Shown here piece by piece: positions 37,449 through 45,851 of a stretch of 64,000 bases of DNA. Made by a program: the position numbers and the translations under genes. Where the stretch lies: NCBI RefSeq assembly GCF_001436115.1, contig NZ_AYZQ01000002.1, forward strand, positions 124,001 through 188,000, in the 5' to 3' direction. Under the pieces are notes generated by a model. That model was not told the origin of the DNA and made no database searches. It saw only the letters and a program-made list of their open reading frames with translations. Numbering within the stretch: the stretch's first letter is position 1; every line of letters begins with the position of its first letter. The DNA comes from Lacticaseibacillus brantae DSM 23927. Its GTDB lineage: Bacteria; Bacillota; Bacilli; Lactobacillales; Lactobacillaceae.

Positions 37449-37495
37449 GGCTATTATATCCAGTTGTTGGCATATAGTAGCCTTTCTTTTTCTAA
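37449..37495 (+). terminator. Attenuator-like hairpin between rpsG and fusA
   Basis: GGCTA (37449-37453) pairs with TAGCC (37478-37482), extended inward through a G-U, TATAT/ATATA and CCA/TGG to about 14 bp, and is followed by TTTCTTTTTCT. It should cause partial termination or stabilise the upstream mRNA inside the operon. Confidence 0.6.
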
Positions 37496-37543
37496 ATAGA
37501 CAAATTAACTTATTGATTAACTTGAGAGGAGTTATTATTTCAC

Positions 37544-39643
37544 ATGGCCAATAAGCGTGAATTTCCGTTAGATCGGACCCGTAATATCGGGATCATGGCA
37601 CATATTGATGCTGGTAAGACGACGACGACCGAACGTATCTTGTACTATACCGGTAAGATTCATAAGATTGGTGAAACCCATGAAGGGGCTTCACAAATGG
37701 ACTGGATGGAGCAAGAGCAAGAACGTGGGATTACCATTACCAGTGCGGCTACTACCGCTTTCTGGAAGGACAACCGGGTTAACATCATCGATACCCCAGG
37801 ACACGTGGACTTCACAATCGAAGTTGAACGTTCCCTGCGTGTCTTAGATGGTGCCGTAACCGTGTTGGATGCCCAATCTGGTGTTGAACCTCAAACTGAA
37901 AATGTTTGGCGTCAAGCGACCACTTATGGTGTGCCTCGGTTAGTTTTCGTTAACAAGATGGATAAGATGGGCGCTAACTTCGCTTACTCTGTTGATACCT
38001 TGCACGAACGTCTTCTTGCTAATGCTCACCCAATCCAATTGCCAATTGGTGCCGAAGACGAATTCGACGGTGTGATCGACTTGATTGAAATGAAAGCCGA
38101 CCTTTACGACGAAGACGATTTAGGGACTAAGTGGGATATCGTTGATATTCCTGACGATTACAAAGAAGCAGCTGAAAAGGCTCATAACGAACTGATTGAA
38201 GCTGTTGCTGACGTTGATGATGGCATCATGGACAAGTACCTCGACGGTGAAGAAATTTCTAAGGACGAATTGAAGGCTGCTATTCGTAAGGCAACCATCA
38301 ACTTGGAATTCTACCCTGTCTTAGCAGGTTCTGCCTTCAAGAACAAGGGTGTGCAAATGCTCTTGGATGCTGTTGTTGACTACTTGCCATCACCACTGGA
38401 CGTTCGCCCTTATAACGCGACCGATCCTGCAAGTGGCGAAGCTGTTGAATTGACTGCCGGTGACGACAAGCCTTTCGCTGCTTTGGCATTTAAGGTTGCT
38501 ACTGACCCATTCGTTGGTCGGTTAACCTTTATCCGGGTTTATTCTGGGACACTTGAAGCGGGTTCTTATGTGCTTAACGCATCTAAGGATAACCGTGAAC
38601 GTGTTGGTCGACTGCTGCAAATGCACAGTAATCACCGTGAAGAAATCCCTGAAGTGTTCTCCGGTGATATCGCTGCTGCGATTGGTTTGAAGAACACCAC
38701 AACTGGTGACTCTTTGACCGCCGTTGACCACCCATTAATTCTCGAATCTCTTGAAGTGCCAGATCCAGTTATCCAAGTCTCCATTGAACCTGATTCAAAG
38801 GAAGACCGGGACAAGTTGGATGTTGCCCTTCAAAAGCTCGCTGAAGAAGATCCTACCTTCCGTGCTGAAACCAACCCTGAAACTGGTGAAACCCTGATTT
38901 CTGGGATGGGTGAATTGCACTTGGATATCATGGTTGACCGGATGAAGCGTGAATTTAAGGTTGCGGCTAAAGTCGGCGAACCTCAAGTTGCGTACCGTGA
39001 ATCATTTACCAAGCAAGCTTCCGCTCAAGGTAAGTTTGTTCGCCAATCTGGTGGTAAAGGTCAATATGGTGACGTTTGGATTGAATTCACCCCTAACGAA
39101 GAAGGTAAGGGCTTTGAATTCGAAAACGCCATTGTCGGTGGGGTTGTTCCTCGTGAATATATCCCTTCAGTAGAACAAGGTCTTAAGGAATCCATGGCTA
39201 ACGGTGTGCTTGCCGGTTACCCATTGATTGACGTTAAGGCTAAGCTCTATGATGGTTCTTACCATGAAGTCGATTCATCTGAAGCTGCGTTTAAGGTTGC
39301 TGCATCAATCGCATTGAAGAATGCGGCTAAGCAAGCTGGCGCTGTTATCCTTGAACCAATCATGCACGTTGAAGTCGTTGCCCCTGAAGAATATCTTGGT
39401 GATATCATGGGTCAAGTGACTGCACGTCGTGGTCGTGTTGAAGGGATGGAAGCACGTGGGAATGCCCAAATCGTTAACGCGATGGTCCCACTTTCTGAAA
39501 TGTTTGGTTACGCAACCACATTACGGAGTGCTACCCAAGGCCGTGGTACCTTCACAATGACATTTGATCACTATGAAGCTGTGCCTAAGTCTATCCAAGA
39601 AGAAATCATCAAGAAGAATGGCGGTTCAACCGCTAAGGACTAA
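37544..39643 (+). CDS. fusA: Elongation factor G
   Basis: Predicted 699 residues, full length. GTPase motifs [13 protein letters not shown] (G1), DTPGHVDF (G3) and NKMDK (G4) are intact, followed by domains II-V. It drives ribosomal translocation. GAGGAG lies about 12 nt before the ATG. A terminator follows at once, so the S10 ribosomal operon, which often comes next in Firmicutes, is not linked here. Confidence 0.98.
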   Translation: MANKREFPLDRTRNIGIMAHIDAGKTTTTERILYYTGKIHKIGETHEGASQMDWMEQEQERGITITSAATTAFWKDNRVNIIDTPGHVDFTIEVERSLRVLDGAVTVLDAQSGVEPQTENVWRQATTYGVPRLVFVNKMDKMGANFAYSVDTLHERLLANAHPIQLPIGAEDEFDGVIDLIEMKADLYDEDDLGTKWDIVDIPDDYKEAAEKAHNELIEAVADVDDGIMDKYLDGEEISKDELKAAIRKATINLEFYPVLAGSAFKNKGVQMLLDAVVDYLPSPLDVRPYNATDPASGEAVELTAGDDKPFAALAFKVATDPFVGRLTFIRVYSGTLEAGSYVLNASKDNRERVGRLLQMHSNHREEIPEVFSGDIAAAIGLKNTTTGDSLTAVDHPLILESLEVPDPVIQVSIEPDSKEDRDKLDVALQKLAEEDPTFRAETNPETGETLISGMGELHLDIMVDRMKREFKVAAKVGEPQVAYRESFTKQASAQGKFVRQSGGKGQYGDVWIEFTPNEEGKGFEFENAIVGGVVPREYIPSVEQGLKESMANGVLAGYPLIDVKAKLYDGSYHEVDSSEAAFKVAASIALKNAAKQAGAVILEPIMHVEVVAPEEYLGDIMGQVTARRGRVEGMEARGNAQIVNAMVPLSEMFGYATTLRSATQGRGTFTMTFDHYEAVPKSIQEEIIKKNGGSTAKD

Positions 39644-39668
39644 TCGTTATCGATTAGTGCTGACTTCT

Positions 39669-39705
39669 AAAAAAGCCAACTCAGATTATTCTGGGTTGGC
39701 TTTTT
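39669..39705 (+). terminator. Rho-independent terminator after fusA
   Basis: AAAGCCAACTCAGA pairs with TCTGGGTTGGCTTT around TTAT, followed by a T run. Confidence 0.9.
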
Positions 39706-39863
39706 GTGTGGGATTAAGTTGTAAAAAAACAGTGCTCGGGGCAGCTGACCAAAACGCGTGGACAAATACTGCGAGCGTATTGTTCACGTTCTGATACTTG
39801 AAACCGGCCTTTTTGGACTAATTGCGGTAAGCTGGTCGTAAAGAATTGGTGAGGAGGAATATT

Positions 39864-40442
39864 ATGGCAACTGAAGAAGAGAAACTCGAGCAAACAATGC
39901 GGGCACACCACCCTAAGAATCAAGAATTCTGGGCCGAATTACCGCCTGATTTACAAGAATTTCACGATAAGGAGTGGGGTGTGCCTCAGCACGATGACAA
40001 CAAGTTATTTGAGATGCTGAGCTTACAAACCTACGCAGCTGGGTTGAACTGGCGGACTGCGCTCGAGAAACGCCAAGCCTTCAACCATGCCTTTCACAAT
40101 TACGATGTCGCCACTGTCGCCAAAATGACTTTGAATGACATTGATGCTCTGATGCAAGATCCTGACATTATCCGTAATCAGCACAAGTTGGAAGCAACTT
40201 TGGCGAATGCTATTGCCATCCAAAAGGTGCAAAAGGCGTTCGGGAGCTTTGACAAGTATTTGCGGCACTTCACAGACGGTCAACCAGCACTCACGCCAGA
40301 AGACATGGACGGGAAAGCCAAGTTAGCCACTGAAGTCGCAGATGATATGAAGAAGCGGGGCTTTAAATTTGTTGGGCCTTCGACGGCATTTAATTATCTG
40401 CAGGGGGTTGGCGTCATGCCACCACGTCCGGTTGAGAAATAA
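39864..40442 (+). CDS. DNA-3-methyladenine glycosylase I-like protein (copy 1)
   Basis: Predicted 192 residues of the Tag family, base-excision repair of 3-methyladenine. FHDKEWGVPQHDDNKLFEM and KKRGFKFVGPSTAFNYLQGVG fit E. coli Tag closely. The zinc ligands Cys4, His175 and Cys179 are missing; only the His of the YHDxEWG motif remains. The Glu that reads the base (E. coli Glu38, LEGQQAGLSW) is Gln here (LQTYAAGLNW). It carries an N-terminal extension of about 25 residues. Start follows GAGGAGG. Its stop overlaps the start of copy 2 by one base. Activity may be altered. Confidence 0.85.
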   Translation: MATEEEKLEQTMRAHHPKNQEFWAELPPDLQEFHDKEWGVPQHDDNKLFEMLSLQTYAAGLNWRTALEKRQAFNHAFHNYDVATVAKMTLNDIDALMQDPDIIRNQHKLEATLANAIAIQKVQKAFGSFDKYLRHFTDGQPALTPEDMDGKAKLATEVADDMKKRGFKFVGPSTAFNYLQGVGVMPPRPVEK

Positions 40443-40981
40443 TGGCGGATGAAGATTTTTATTGGGCGAACGCGACGCCTGAATTGCGCGCGTACCATGA
40501 CCAAGAATGGGGCATTCCCCAGCATGGGGATGACAACTTGTTTGAATTGTTGAGCCTAGAAACGTACCAGGCAGGATTGAGCTGGCAAATTGTGCTCAAG
40601 AAGCGTGCCGCCTTTAACAAAGCATTTCATCATTTCCAGATTAATCGCGTGGCCAAAATGACCAGTGAAGAGATTGATGCGTTGATGACCAATCCTGATA
40701 TCATTCGCAATCGCCGCAAGTTGGAAGCCACTGTCACCAATGCGCAGGCAATTCAGCGCGTGCAAGCCGAATTTGGCAGCTTTGACCAGTATTTATGGGA
40801 TTTTGTTGCGGGTGAACCAATTGTGAATGCGCCCAAGTCGCCTGATGAGGTGCCGGCACAAACTGAACTCTCGCAACTGGTTTCAAAGGATATGAAGAAG
40901 CGCGGCTTCAAGTTTGTCGGGCCTGTTACAATTTATAGTTATCTTCAAGGCGCGGGATTAGTCGATGACCATTTGGCCTAG
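40442..40981 (+). CDS. tag: DNA-3-methyladenine glycosylase I-like protein (copy 2)
   Basis: Predicted 179 residues, paralogous to copy 1 and translationally coupled to it (TAATG). The motif YHDQEWGIPQHGDDNLFELL is followed by SLETYQAGLSW, with the base-recognition Glu kept. The N-terminal Cys is absent and the protein ends at LVDDHLA, so the His matching E. coli His175 is present but Cys179 is not. The zinc snap of the classical enzyme is therefore incomplete, while the substrate pocket looks intact. This is the copy more likely to remove 3-methyladenine. Confidence 0.88.
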   Translation: MADEDFYWANATPELRAYHDQEWGIPQHGDDNLFELLSLETYQAGLSWQIVLKKRAAFNKAFHHFQINRVAKMTSEEIDALMTNPDIIRNRRKLEATVTNAQAIQRVQAEFGSFDQYLWDFVAGEPIVNAPKSPDEVPAQTELSQLVSKDMKKRGFKFVGPVTIYSYLQGAGLVDDHLA

Positions 40982-41016
40982 ATGTGCTGAATACTTCAGC
41001 GCCAGCCGTGAAAAAA

Positions 41017-41025
41017 TGCTACAAT
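41017..41025 (+). promoter_or_regulatory. Extended -10 promoter of the 41058 gene
   Basis: TGCTACAAT, a good -10 with upstream TG, lies 32 nt before the start codon and 36 nt after the tag stop. Confidence 0.5.
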
Positions 41026-41057
41026 ATAAGGCATATCAGTAACGGAGGAAGACAAAT

Positions 41058-41546
41058 ATGGATCAATTTGGTATTAGTCGGCTCGCCGACTGGCTCGAAG
41101 ACAACACGCAAGCAATTCTCGATAAAAAAGTGAAATTAGACCTGGCTGAAATTCTAGCCGCAGTGGACTACCTCGGTGTTTTAGACCGTCCAGCTAAAAC
41201 CTATCTGAATCAACGTCAAGCAAGCTATTATCGCGATGAGTCTGATCACAAACTGAATTTAATTGATGACCAAGCCTTGTTGACGAACACGCAAGATCGC
41301 ATCATGGTGAACCATGTGGATGGTGCGGTCGAAGATGATGAAATTAAATTTACCTATAATCATGAACCCGTTTTTGATGAGGGCTATCACGCCAAGAAAG
41401 ACTTAAATCTTTTGAAGTATGGGCTTGAAGTCATCGGTGCTGCTGCTTCAACAGGGCACTTTGATGCGGTGCAACATGCACTGTCTAAGGACGCTGTATT
41501 GTCGCTCATCTTAGCCGGCAACCAATTGGTGACCTGGCAGGCTTAA
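41058..41546 (+). CDS. Hypothetical acidic protein
   Basis: Predicted 162 residues, not recognised. Soluble and acidic, with no signal peptide or membrane segment. A helical N-terminal part (WLEDNTQAILDKKVKLDLAEILAAVDYLG) precedes a middle stretch rich in Asp/His and a hydrophobic C-terminal helix. GGAGG lies before the ATG. It has its own promoter and overlaps the convergent small gene by 4 nt at their stops. Confidence 0.7.
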   Translation: MDQFGISRLADWLEDNTQAILDKKVKLDLAEILAAVDYLGVLDRPAKTYLNQRQASYYRDESDHKLNLIDDQALLTNTQDRIMVNHVDGAVEDDEIKFTYNHEPVFDEGYHAKKDLNLLKYGLEVIGAAASTGHFDAVQHALSKDAVLSLILAGNQLVTWQA

Positions 41547-41785
41547 CCGACGGGAACGGTTTCTAACCAATCTGTTTCAAGGAGTTGGTGTTTCATCTTT
41601 GAGACAGGAACCCAAAGTTTAGCTTTTACAATTGCGCGAATCGATTCCCAAAATAGTGGATCGGTTCGCTGTTTTTGACTAGGCATAATTTTGAGATAGG
41701 CGCCACTTTCAGTTTCTGCCATGATAGCATTGGCAGTCACTGCGACAAGCCGCGCGGTGAGCACTTCATTAGAGGGTCGTAACAT
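41543..41785 (-). CDS. Hypothetical small protein
   Basis: Predicted 80 residues, not recognised. Soluble, with a beta-rich first half (LTARLVAVTANAIMAETESG) that recalls small OB- or PilZ-like barrels, and a basic second half. The ATG at 41785 is 9 nt after AAAGGA; a TTG three codons upstream touches that site. Its stop overlaps the stop of the facing gene by 4 nt. Between it and the next gene (41786-41958) I see only promoter-like AT-rich sequence. Confidence 0.6.
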   Translation of the reverse strand: MLRPSNEVLTARLVAVTANAIMAETESGAYLKIMPSQKQRTDPLFWESIRAIVKAKLWVPVSKMKHQLLETDWLETVPVG

Positions 41786-41958
41786 ATGAATCAATCCTTT
41801 CGTTAGTTGATAGATTCACTATAGCGGCCGGAATTGGGATGTCTCGGAAGAAAATGTGACTTGTATGTTGTCTTTTGTTTAGGAAACCATTAAGGGTGTG
41901 AAAATTGTGACGCCCGGTGATGAAATCAGACATTGTTGTGAAGCGAGGAGGATGAATC

Positions 41959-43125
41959 ATGGTAGCACCGTATCAATTCACCAGTAAAGACGAGCGTCCG
42001 TTCTATGACTTAGTGCAATATGCCTTCAATAAACCGCAGACCCCAACACGGGATGCGACCTTTGCCTCATTGTTTGCACATTCACTCGGTTGGGGCAGTG
42101 GGCAGCCATTACATAGTGGATTTCTAGCCACAAAGTTCACCGTTGATTTGGCAGGTACCGCCTATCAAATGGCCGGTGTTGGCTATGTGGCTAGTTACCC
42201 AGAAGCCAGTGGCCAAGGCGAGATCACCGCACTCATGCATCAAGCCTTCAGTGATATGCGCATGGCTGGCATGACCTTAGCCTATCTGGCGCCATTCTCT
42301 AGTCAGTTCTACCGGCGCTTTGGCTTTGAGCATGCATTTGGGCAAGCGACCCATACACTGCCAGCTGCGGCGTTACCACAGTTTGATGCCCCGCATGACG
42401 TCTTAGTCACCCGCGAACCATTACTTGAAAGTATTACGGCAATTAGTCCCGTGTACTTGCGCAACTCAGCGGTTACGCACGGCGCAGTTCGGCGGGAACA
42501 ATGGTGGTGGGAGAACCTTGTGACCCATTACCCGAGTCGTGAACTAGCTGTGGCCCGAATGGGTGACCATGTGACTGGCTATATGATTTATGAGCGCTTG
42601 GAGTCCCACTTTGTCATTCATGAGCTGTTTTTCGATGACCTGCCAAGCTTGCAAGCACTAGGACATTTTGTCGATGGCCATCAAAATATGTTTGCAGACG
42701 TTACGTATGTGACGGGCAATGTGCGACCACTCTATGATCTCGTACCAGAATCTACGGCACTCACCACCACGGTTAAGCCGTATATGATGGCACGGATAGT
42801 GGATGTGGCCGACTTCTTAGCGCGTTATCCCTACCAGGTTAGCGACTTGGCACCGGTTTTACTGCAAATTAACGATGATTTTATCAGCGAGAATGACGGC
42901 CTGTGGCAACTCCAAATTGATGATGGCCAGGTGACGTTTCAGAAAGTGGTCAGTGGCGAACCGAGTGTTACGCTCGACATTCGTGAACTGGTCAAGGCTG
43001 CCTTTGGCGTGCGGTCGCTCCGCAGTGCGTATGCACTAGGCCAAATTGATGGTGATCCGTTCACAGTCGCCACCGTCAGTGAGCTCTTTACCCAGAAACC
43101 CAGCCAACTGTACGATTATTTCTAA
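41959..43125 (+). CDS. Eis-type GNAT N-acetyltransferase
   Basis: Predicted 388 residues: two GNAT folds and a C-terminal SCP2-like domain, the layout of Eis proteins. The catalytic Tyr in FYRRFGFE (about residue 118) and the terminal Phe whose carboxylate acts as a base (ending LYDYF) are both present; the acetyl-CoA loop includes EASGQGEI. Eis enzymes acetylate aminoglycosides and other polyamines, or protein lysines; the natural substrate here is unknown. Start ATG follows GAGGAGG. Dispersed element B begins right after the stop. Confidence 0.84.
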   Translation: MVAPYQFTSKDERPFYDLVQYAFNKPQTPTRDATFASLFAHSLGWGSGQPLHSGFLATKFTVDLAGTAYQMAGVGYVASYPEASGQGEITALMHQAFSDMRMAGMTLAYLAPFSSQFYRRFGFEHAFGQATHTLPAAALPQFDAPHDVLVTREPLLESITAISPVYLRNSAVTHGAVRREQWWWENLVTHYPSRELAVARMGDHVTGYMIYERLESHFVIHELFFDDLPSLQALGHFVDGHQNMFADVTYVTGNVRPLYDLVPESTALTTTVKPYMMARIVDVADFLARYPYQVSDLAPVLLQINDDFISENDGLWQLQIDDGQVTFQKVVSGEPSVTLDIRELVKAAFGVRSLRSAYALGQIDGDPFTVATVSELFTQKPSQLYDYF

Positions 43126-43136
43126 ACAAGCAAAAG

Positions 43137-43238
43137 GAAGCTGTGACAAAAGCCGCCTTTGGAACGCGAGTAGTCTAGTTTGTTTGGAAATTTAAATAGG
43201 GGTTGTGACAAAACTACGTTTTGTCACAACCCCTATTT
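43137..43238 (+). repeat. Dispersed intergenic element B (after the Eis-type gene)
   Basis: GAAGCTGTGACAAAAGCCG, then CTTTGGAACGCGAGTAGTCTA (first 20 bases match element C closely), then the terminator at 43194-43238. It is the shortest copy; about 30 bases present in elements A and C between the two boxes are missing. Confidence 0.72.
43194..43238. terminator. Terminator part of element B
   Basis: A 21-bp perfect stem (AAATAGGGGTTGTGACAAAA plus C in the left arm) with a TAC loop. Its right edge touches the stop codon of the convergent adenosine deaminase gene, so it serves both genes. Confidence 0.92.
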
Positions 43239-44251
43239 TAGCGATAGTCATTCATCAGGCGCGTGGTTAATTGTTGTTGAGTAGGTTTATCGATAAAGGC
43301 CGCATTAACGGCGTTTAAGTTAAATTCTAAGAAATCAGACTTGGTGACCCCAAACACCTCTTGGAAGAGGCCATATTCACGGGTAAGACTGGTGTTGGAA
43401 ACCGTCCGATTATCGGTATTAATGGTGATTTTGGCGCCGGCCTCGCGTAACGCCCAATATGGAAAGGCCGCGAGATTGGCTGCTGCTTTGGTCTGCAGAT
43501 TGCTGGTTAGACACAACTCCACGGTGGTGTCGGTCTGAACAATTTGTTGAATCAAGTCAGGCTGGTCGTAACAAGCTGTGCCGTGACCGATGCGACGAAT
43601 GCCTAAGCCAATCGCTTCGGCAATGTTTTGGGGGCAATGGTCTTCTCCCGCATGAAAAGTAAGCGGGATATGTAAGGCTTGAGCTGAGGCAATCGCCTGC
43701 GTGACGACGTGAGTAGGGAAATCAGCTTCGTTACCGGCGAAGTCGCCGCCAGCGACACCACGAGACAAGAAAGGAGCGGTGGCCGCAAAAACGGCTGCAT
43801 TGATGGCATCGCTTGATTGGCGCATCCCACAAATGAGCGCTTGTGCCTGGATGTCAAATTCATCCATCCCTTGGCGCAGACCCAGCAGCACGGCGTCAAT
43901 GGTCTCAGCATAGGATAGTTCGCCAAACGTTGACAGCTCGGGGGCAAAACGGACTTCGATATAGCGGACGTTTTCCGCCGCGGCCTGGGCCAAAACATCG
44001 TGAGCCGCTAAGGTCAACGCGGCCTTAGTTTGCAAGAGTGGGGCAATAAAGTCGAAAGTCTTGAGATATTCTTCCAAAGTTGTGACGGTGTCCGGCGCGC
44101 GCACAAGGGAAATGAGATCAGCGTCAGCCGCGGGAATGGCGATGTCGGCCATCGTCGCCAGCTGGCGAATCGCTGGTAGTGAGAGTGAACCATCAAGATG
44201 ACAATGGAGTTCAACTTTTCCAAGCGCATGTAACTGGGTGTCTGTGAGCAT
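43238..44251 (-). CDS. add: Adenosine deaminase
   Basis: Predicted 337 residues. Zinc ligands in HCHLDG, catalytic TFHAGEDH, the RIGHG histidine and the NTDNRTVS aspartate are all present. Converts (deoxy)adenosine to (deoxy)inosine for purine salvage. Start at 44251 follows GGAGG; a 20-codon extension with a hydrophobic look was rejected. Divergent from the pyrimidine-nucleoside phosphorylase gene, which suggests a shared nucleoside-salvage region. Confidence 0.93.
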   Translation of the reverse strand: MLTDTQLHALGKVELHCHLDGSLSLPAIRQLATMADIAIPAADADLISLVRAPDTVTTLEEYLKTFDFIAPLLQTKAALTLAAHDVLAQAAAENVRYIEVRFAPELSTFGELSYAETIDAVLLGLRQGMDEFDIQAQALICGMRQSSDAINAAVFAATAPFLSRGVAGGDFAGNEADFPTHVVTQAIASAQALHIPLTFHAGEDHCPQNIAEAIGLGIRRIGHGTACYDQPDLIQQIVQTDTTVELCLTSNLQTKAAANLAAFPYWALREAGAKITINTDNRTVSNTSLTREYGLFQEVFGVTKSDFLEFNLNAVNAAFIDKPTQQQLTTRLMNDYR

Positions 44252-44348
44252 CAGTGGGCCTCCTATGGCAAGCACGAGCAGCGGACAACATTTCTTAAGA
44301 GTGTACCACAAGAAAACATCGACAAATGCAGGCTTTGCAAAAAAATCC

Positions 44349-44357
44349 TGTTACAAT
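44349..44357 (+). promoter_or_regulatory. Extended -10 promoter of the nucleoside phosphorylase gene
   Basis: TGTTACAAT lies 29 nt before the start codon; no clear -35. Confidence 0.45.
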
Positions 44358-44386
44358 AAAGCTATTCAAGACAAGGAGGAATCGCC

Positions 44387-45691
44387 ATGCGCATGGTTGA
44401 TTTGATTACGAAGAAGCGTAATCACGAAGTACTGTCTCAAGCAGAAATTCAGTGGATTATCACGGAGTATGTGGCTGAGAATATTCCCGACTACCAAATG
44501 AGTGCCTTGTTGATGGCGATTTATTTTAACGGGATGACGGATGAAGAACAGGCCCAGTTAGCCTTTGCGATGCTGCATTCAGGCGATGTGCTGGACCTCT
44601 CGGGCATTCCTGGTATCAAAGTCGATAAACACAGTACGGGCGGCGTCGGCGATAAAATCAGTATTCCATTGGCCCCAATTGTGGCCAGCCTGGGCGTGCC
44701 GATTCCCATGATTAGTGGTCGCGGTTTGGGTCACACTGGTGGCACTTTAGATAAGCTCGAAAGTATCCCGGGCTTTAACGTGAATTTGAGTGAAGCCGAA
44801 TTTATTGCTCAGGTAAAAGCGCACGGCGAGGCAATTGTTTCAGCTGACACGAAGATGGCGCCAGCTGATCGTCGCATCTATGCGCTGCGGGACGTGACGG
44901 CGACGGTTGAGGCGATTCCTTTGATTGCCAGTTCAATTATGAGTAAGAAGATTGCCTCGGGCACCAATGCGCTGGTCTTTGATGTCAAGGTCGGCAATGG
45001 GGCCTTTATGAAGACCGAAGCCGACGCGACCAAGCTAGCCCATGCCTTAGTTGATATTGGGAAGCAAGCTAATGTCCAAAGCGTGGCATTACTGACTGAT
45101 ATGAATCAACCGCTGGGGATTACCATCGGGAACAGCCTCGAAATTGCTGAATCAATTGCGATTCTGAAAGGGCGCGGTCCCAAAGACGTGCATGATCTAA
45201 CGGTCCGGTTAGCGGGCCACATGTTAGTGCTGGGTGGGGTGACCCCGAGTCTAGAAGTCGCCATTGGCTTGGCTGAAGACGTGATTCGTGATGGCCGAGC
45301 CCTGGCGAAGTTCAAGCAGCTCATTAAAGATCAAGGCGGTGACCCAACCGTTGTCGATAATCCGAAATTATTGCCTCAAGCGCAGTATCAGATCGCTGTT
45401 AAAGCCACTGCGGCGGGCTATGTGACAGCCATGGACACGAATGCTTTGGGTGTGGCCGTGATGCAATTAGGTGGCGGCCGAGCTAAGAAGGACGATCAAC
45501 TCGACTTAGCGGTTGGCTTAGTCTTGCACAAGAAAATCGGCACGCCTGTCTCAGTTGGCGATACCTTAGCTACAATCCATGCGAATACCGAAAACGTTGA
45601 CGCTGTGGTTGAGGCAGTGCAGGCGGCGTACAGGATTGGCGCCGAGCGGCCGGAACGGTTGCCATTGATTCACCAAATTATCACTGATTAG
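44387..45691 (+). CDS. pdp: Pyrimidine-nucleoside phosphorylase
   Basis: Predicted 434 residues. The phosphate/pyrimidine site VDKHSTGGVGDK (about residues 80-91), SGRGLGHTGGTLDKLE and the C-terminal beta domain are conserved. It phosphorolyses uridine and thymidine to base and (deoxy)ribose 1-phosphate. The alternative is strict thymidine phosphorylase (deoA); the Firmicutes type is usually broad. Start follows AGGAGG. Monocistronic by appearance; no deoC or transporter is next to it. Confidence 0.92.
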   Translation: MRMVDLITKKRNHEVLSQAEIQWIITEYVAENIPDYQMSALLMAIYFNGMTDEEQAQLAFAMLHSGDVLDLSGIPGIKVDKHSTGGVGDKISIPLAPIVASLGVPIPMISGRGLGHTGGTLDKLESIPGFNVNLSEAEFIAQVKAHGEAIVSADTKMAPADRRIYALRDVTATVEAIPLIASSIMSKKIASGTNALVFDVKVGNGAFMKTEADATKLAHALVDIGKQANVQSVALLTDMNQPLGITIGNSLEIAESIAILKGRGPKDVHDLTVRLAGHMLVLGGVTPSLEVAIGLAEDVIRDGRALAKFKQLIKDQGGDPTVVDNPKLLPQAQYQIAVKATAAGYVTAMDTNALGVAVMQLGGGRAKKDDQLDLAVGLVLHKKIGTPVSVGDTLATIHANTENVDAVVEAVQAAYRIGAERPERLPLIHQIITD

Positions 45692-45726
45692 GCCGACAAC
45701 GCTTTTATGATGCCAAGCCATGATTA

Positions 45727-45742
45727 TGTGAAAATAAACACG
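45727..45742 (+). promoter_or_regulatory. Rex-like half-palindrome upstream of cydA
   Basis: TGTGAAAATAAACACG resembles the Rex operator (TTGTGA...TCACAA) with one imperfect arm, 110 nt before cydA. A CTGGTA/TACCAG dyad (45793-45815) overlaps the likely -10 TATACT (45816-45821). Redox control of cydABDC by Rex is known in other Firmicutes; here it is only suggested. Confidence 0.35.
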
Positions 45743-45851
45743 AACGAAAGAAGAAAAAATCGCGGCAGACAGCATTAAATTAAGCGTTTTATCTGGTAAA
45801 CCCTCCAAATACCAGTATACTAGTACTTGAAATGTATAAGGAGGTGTCGAT

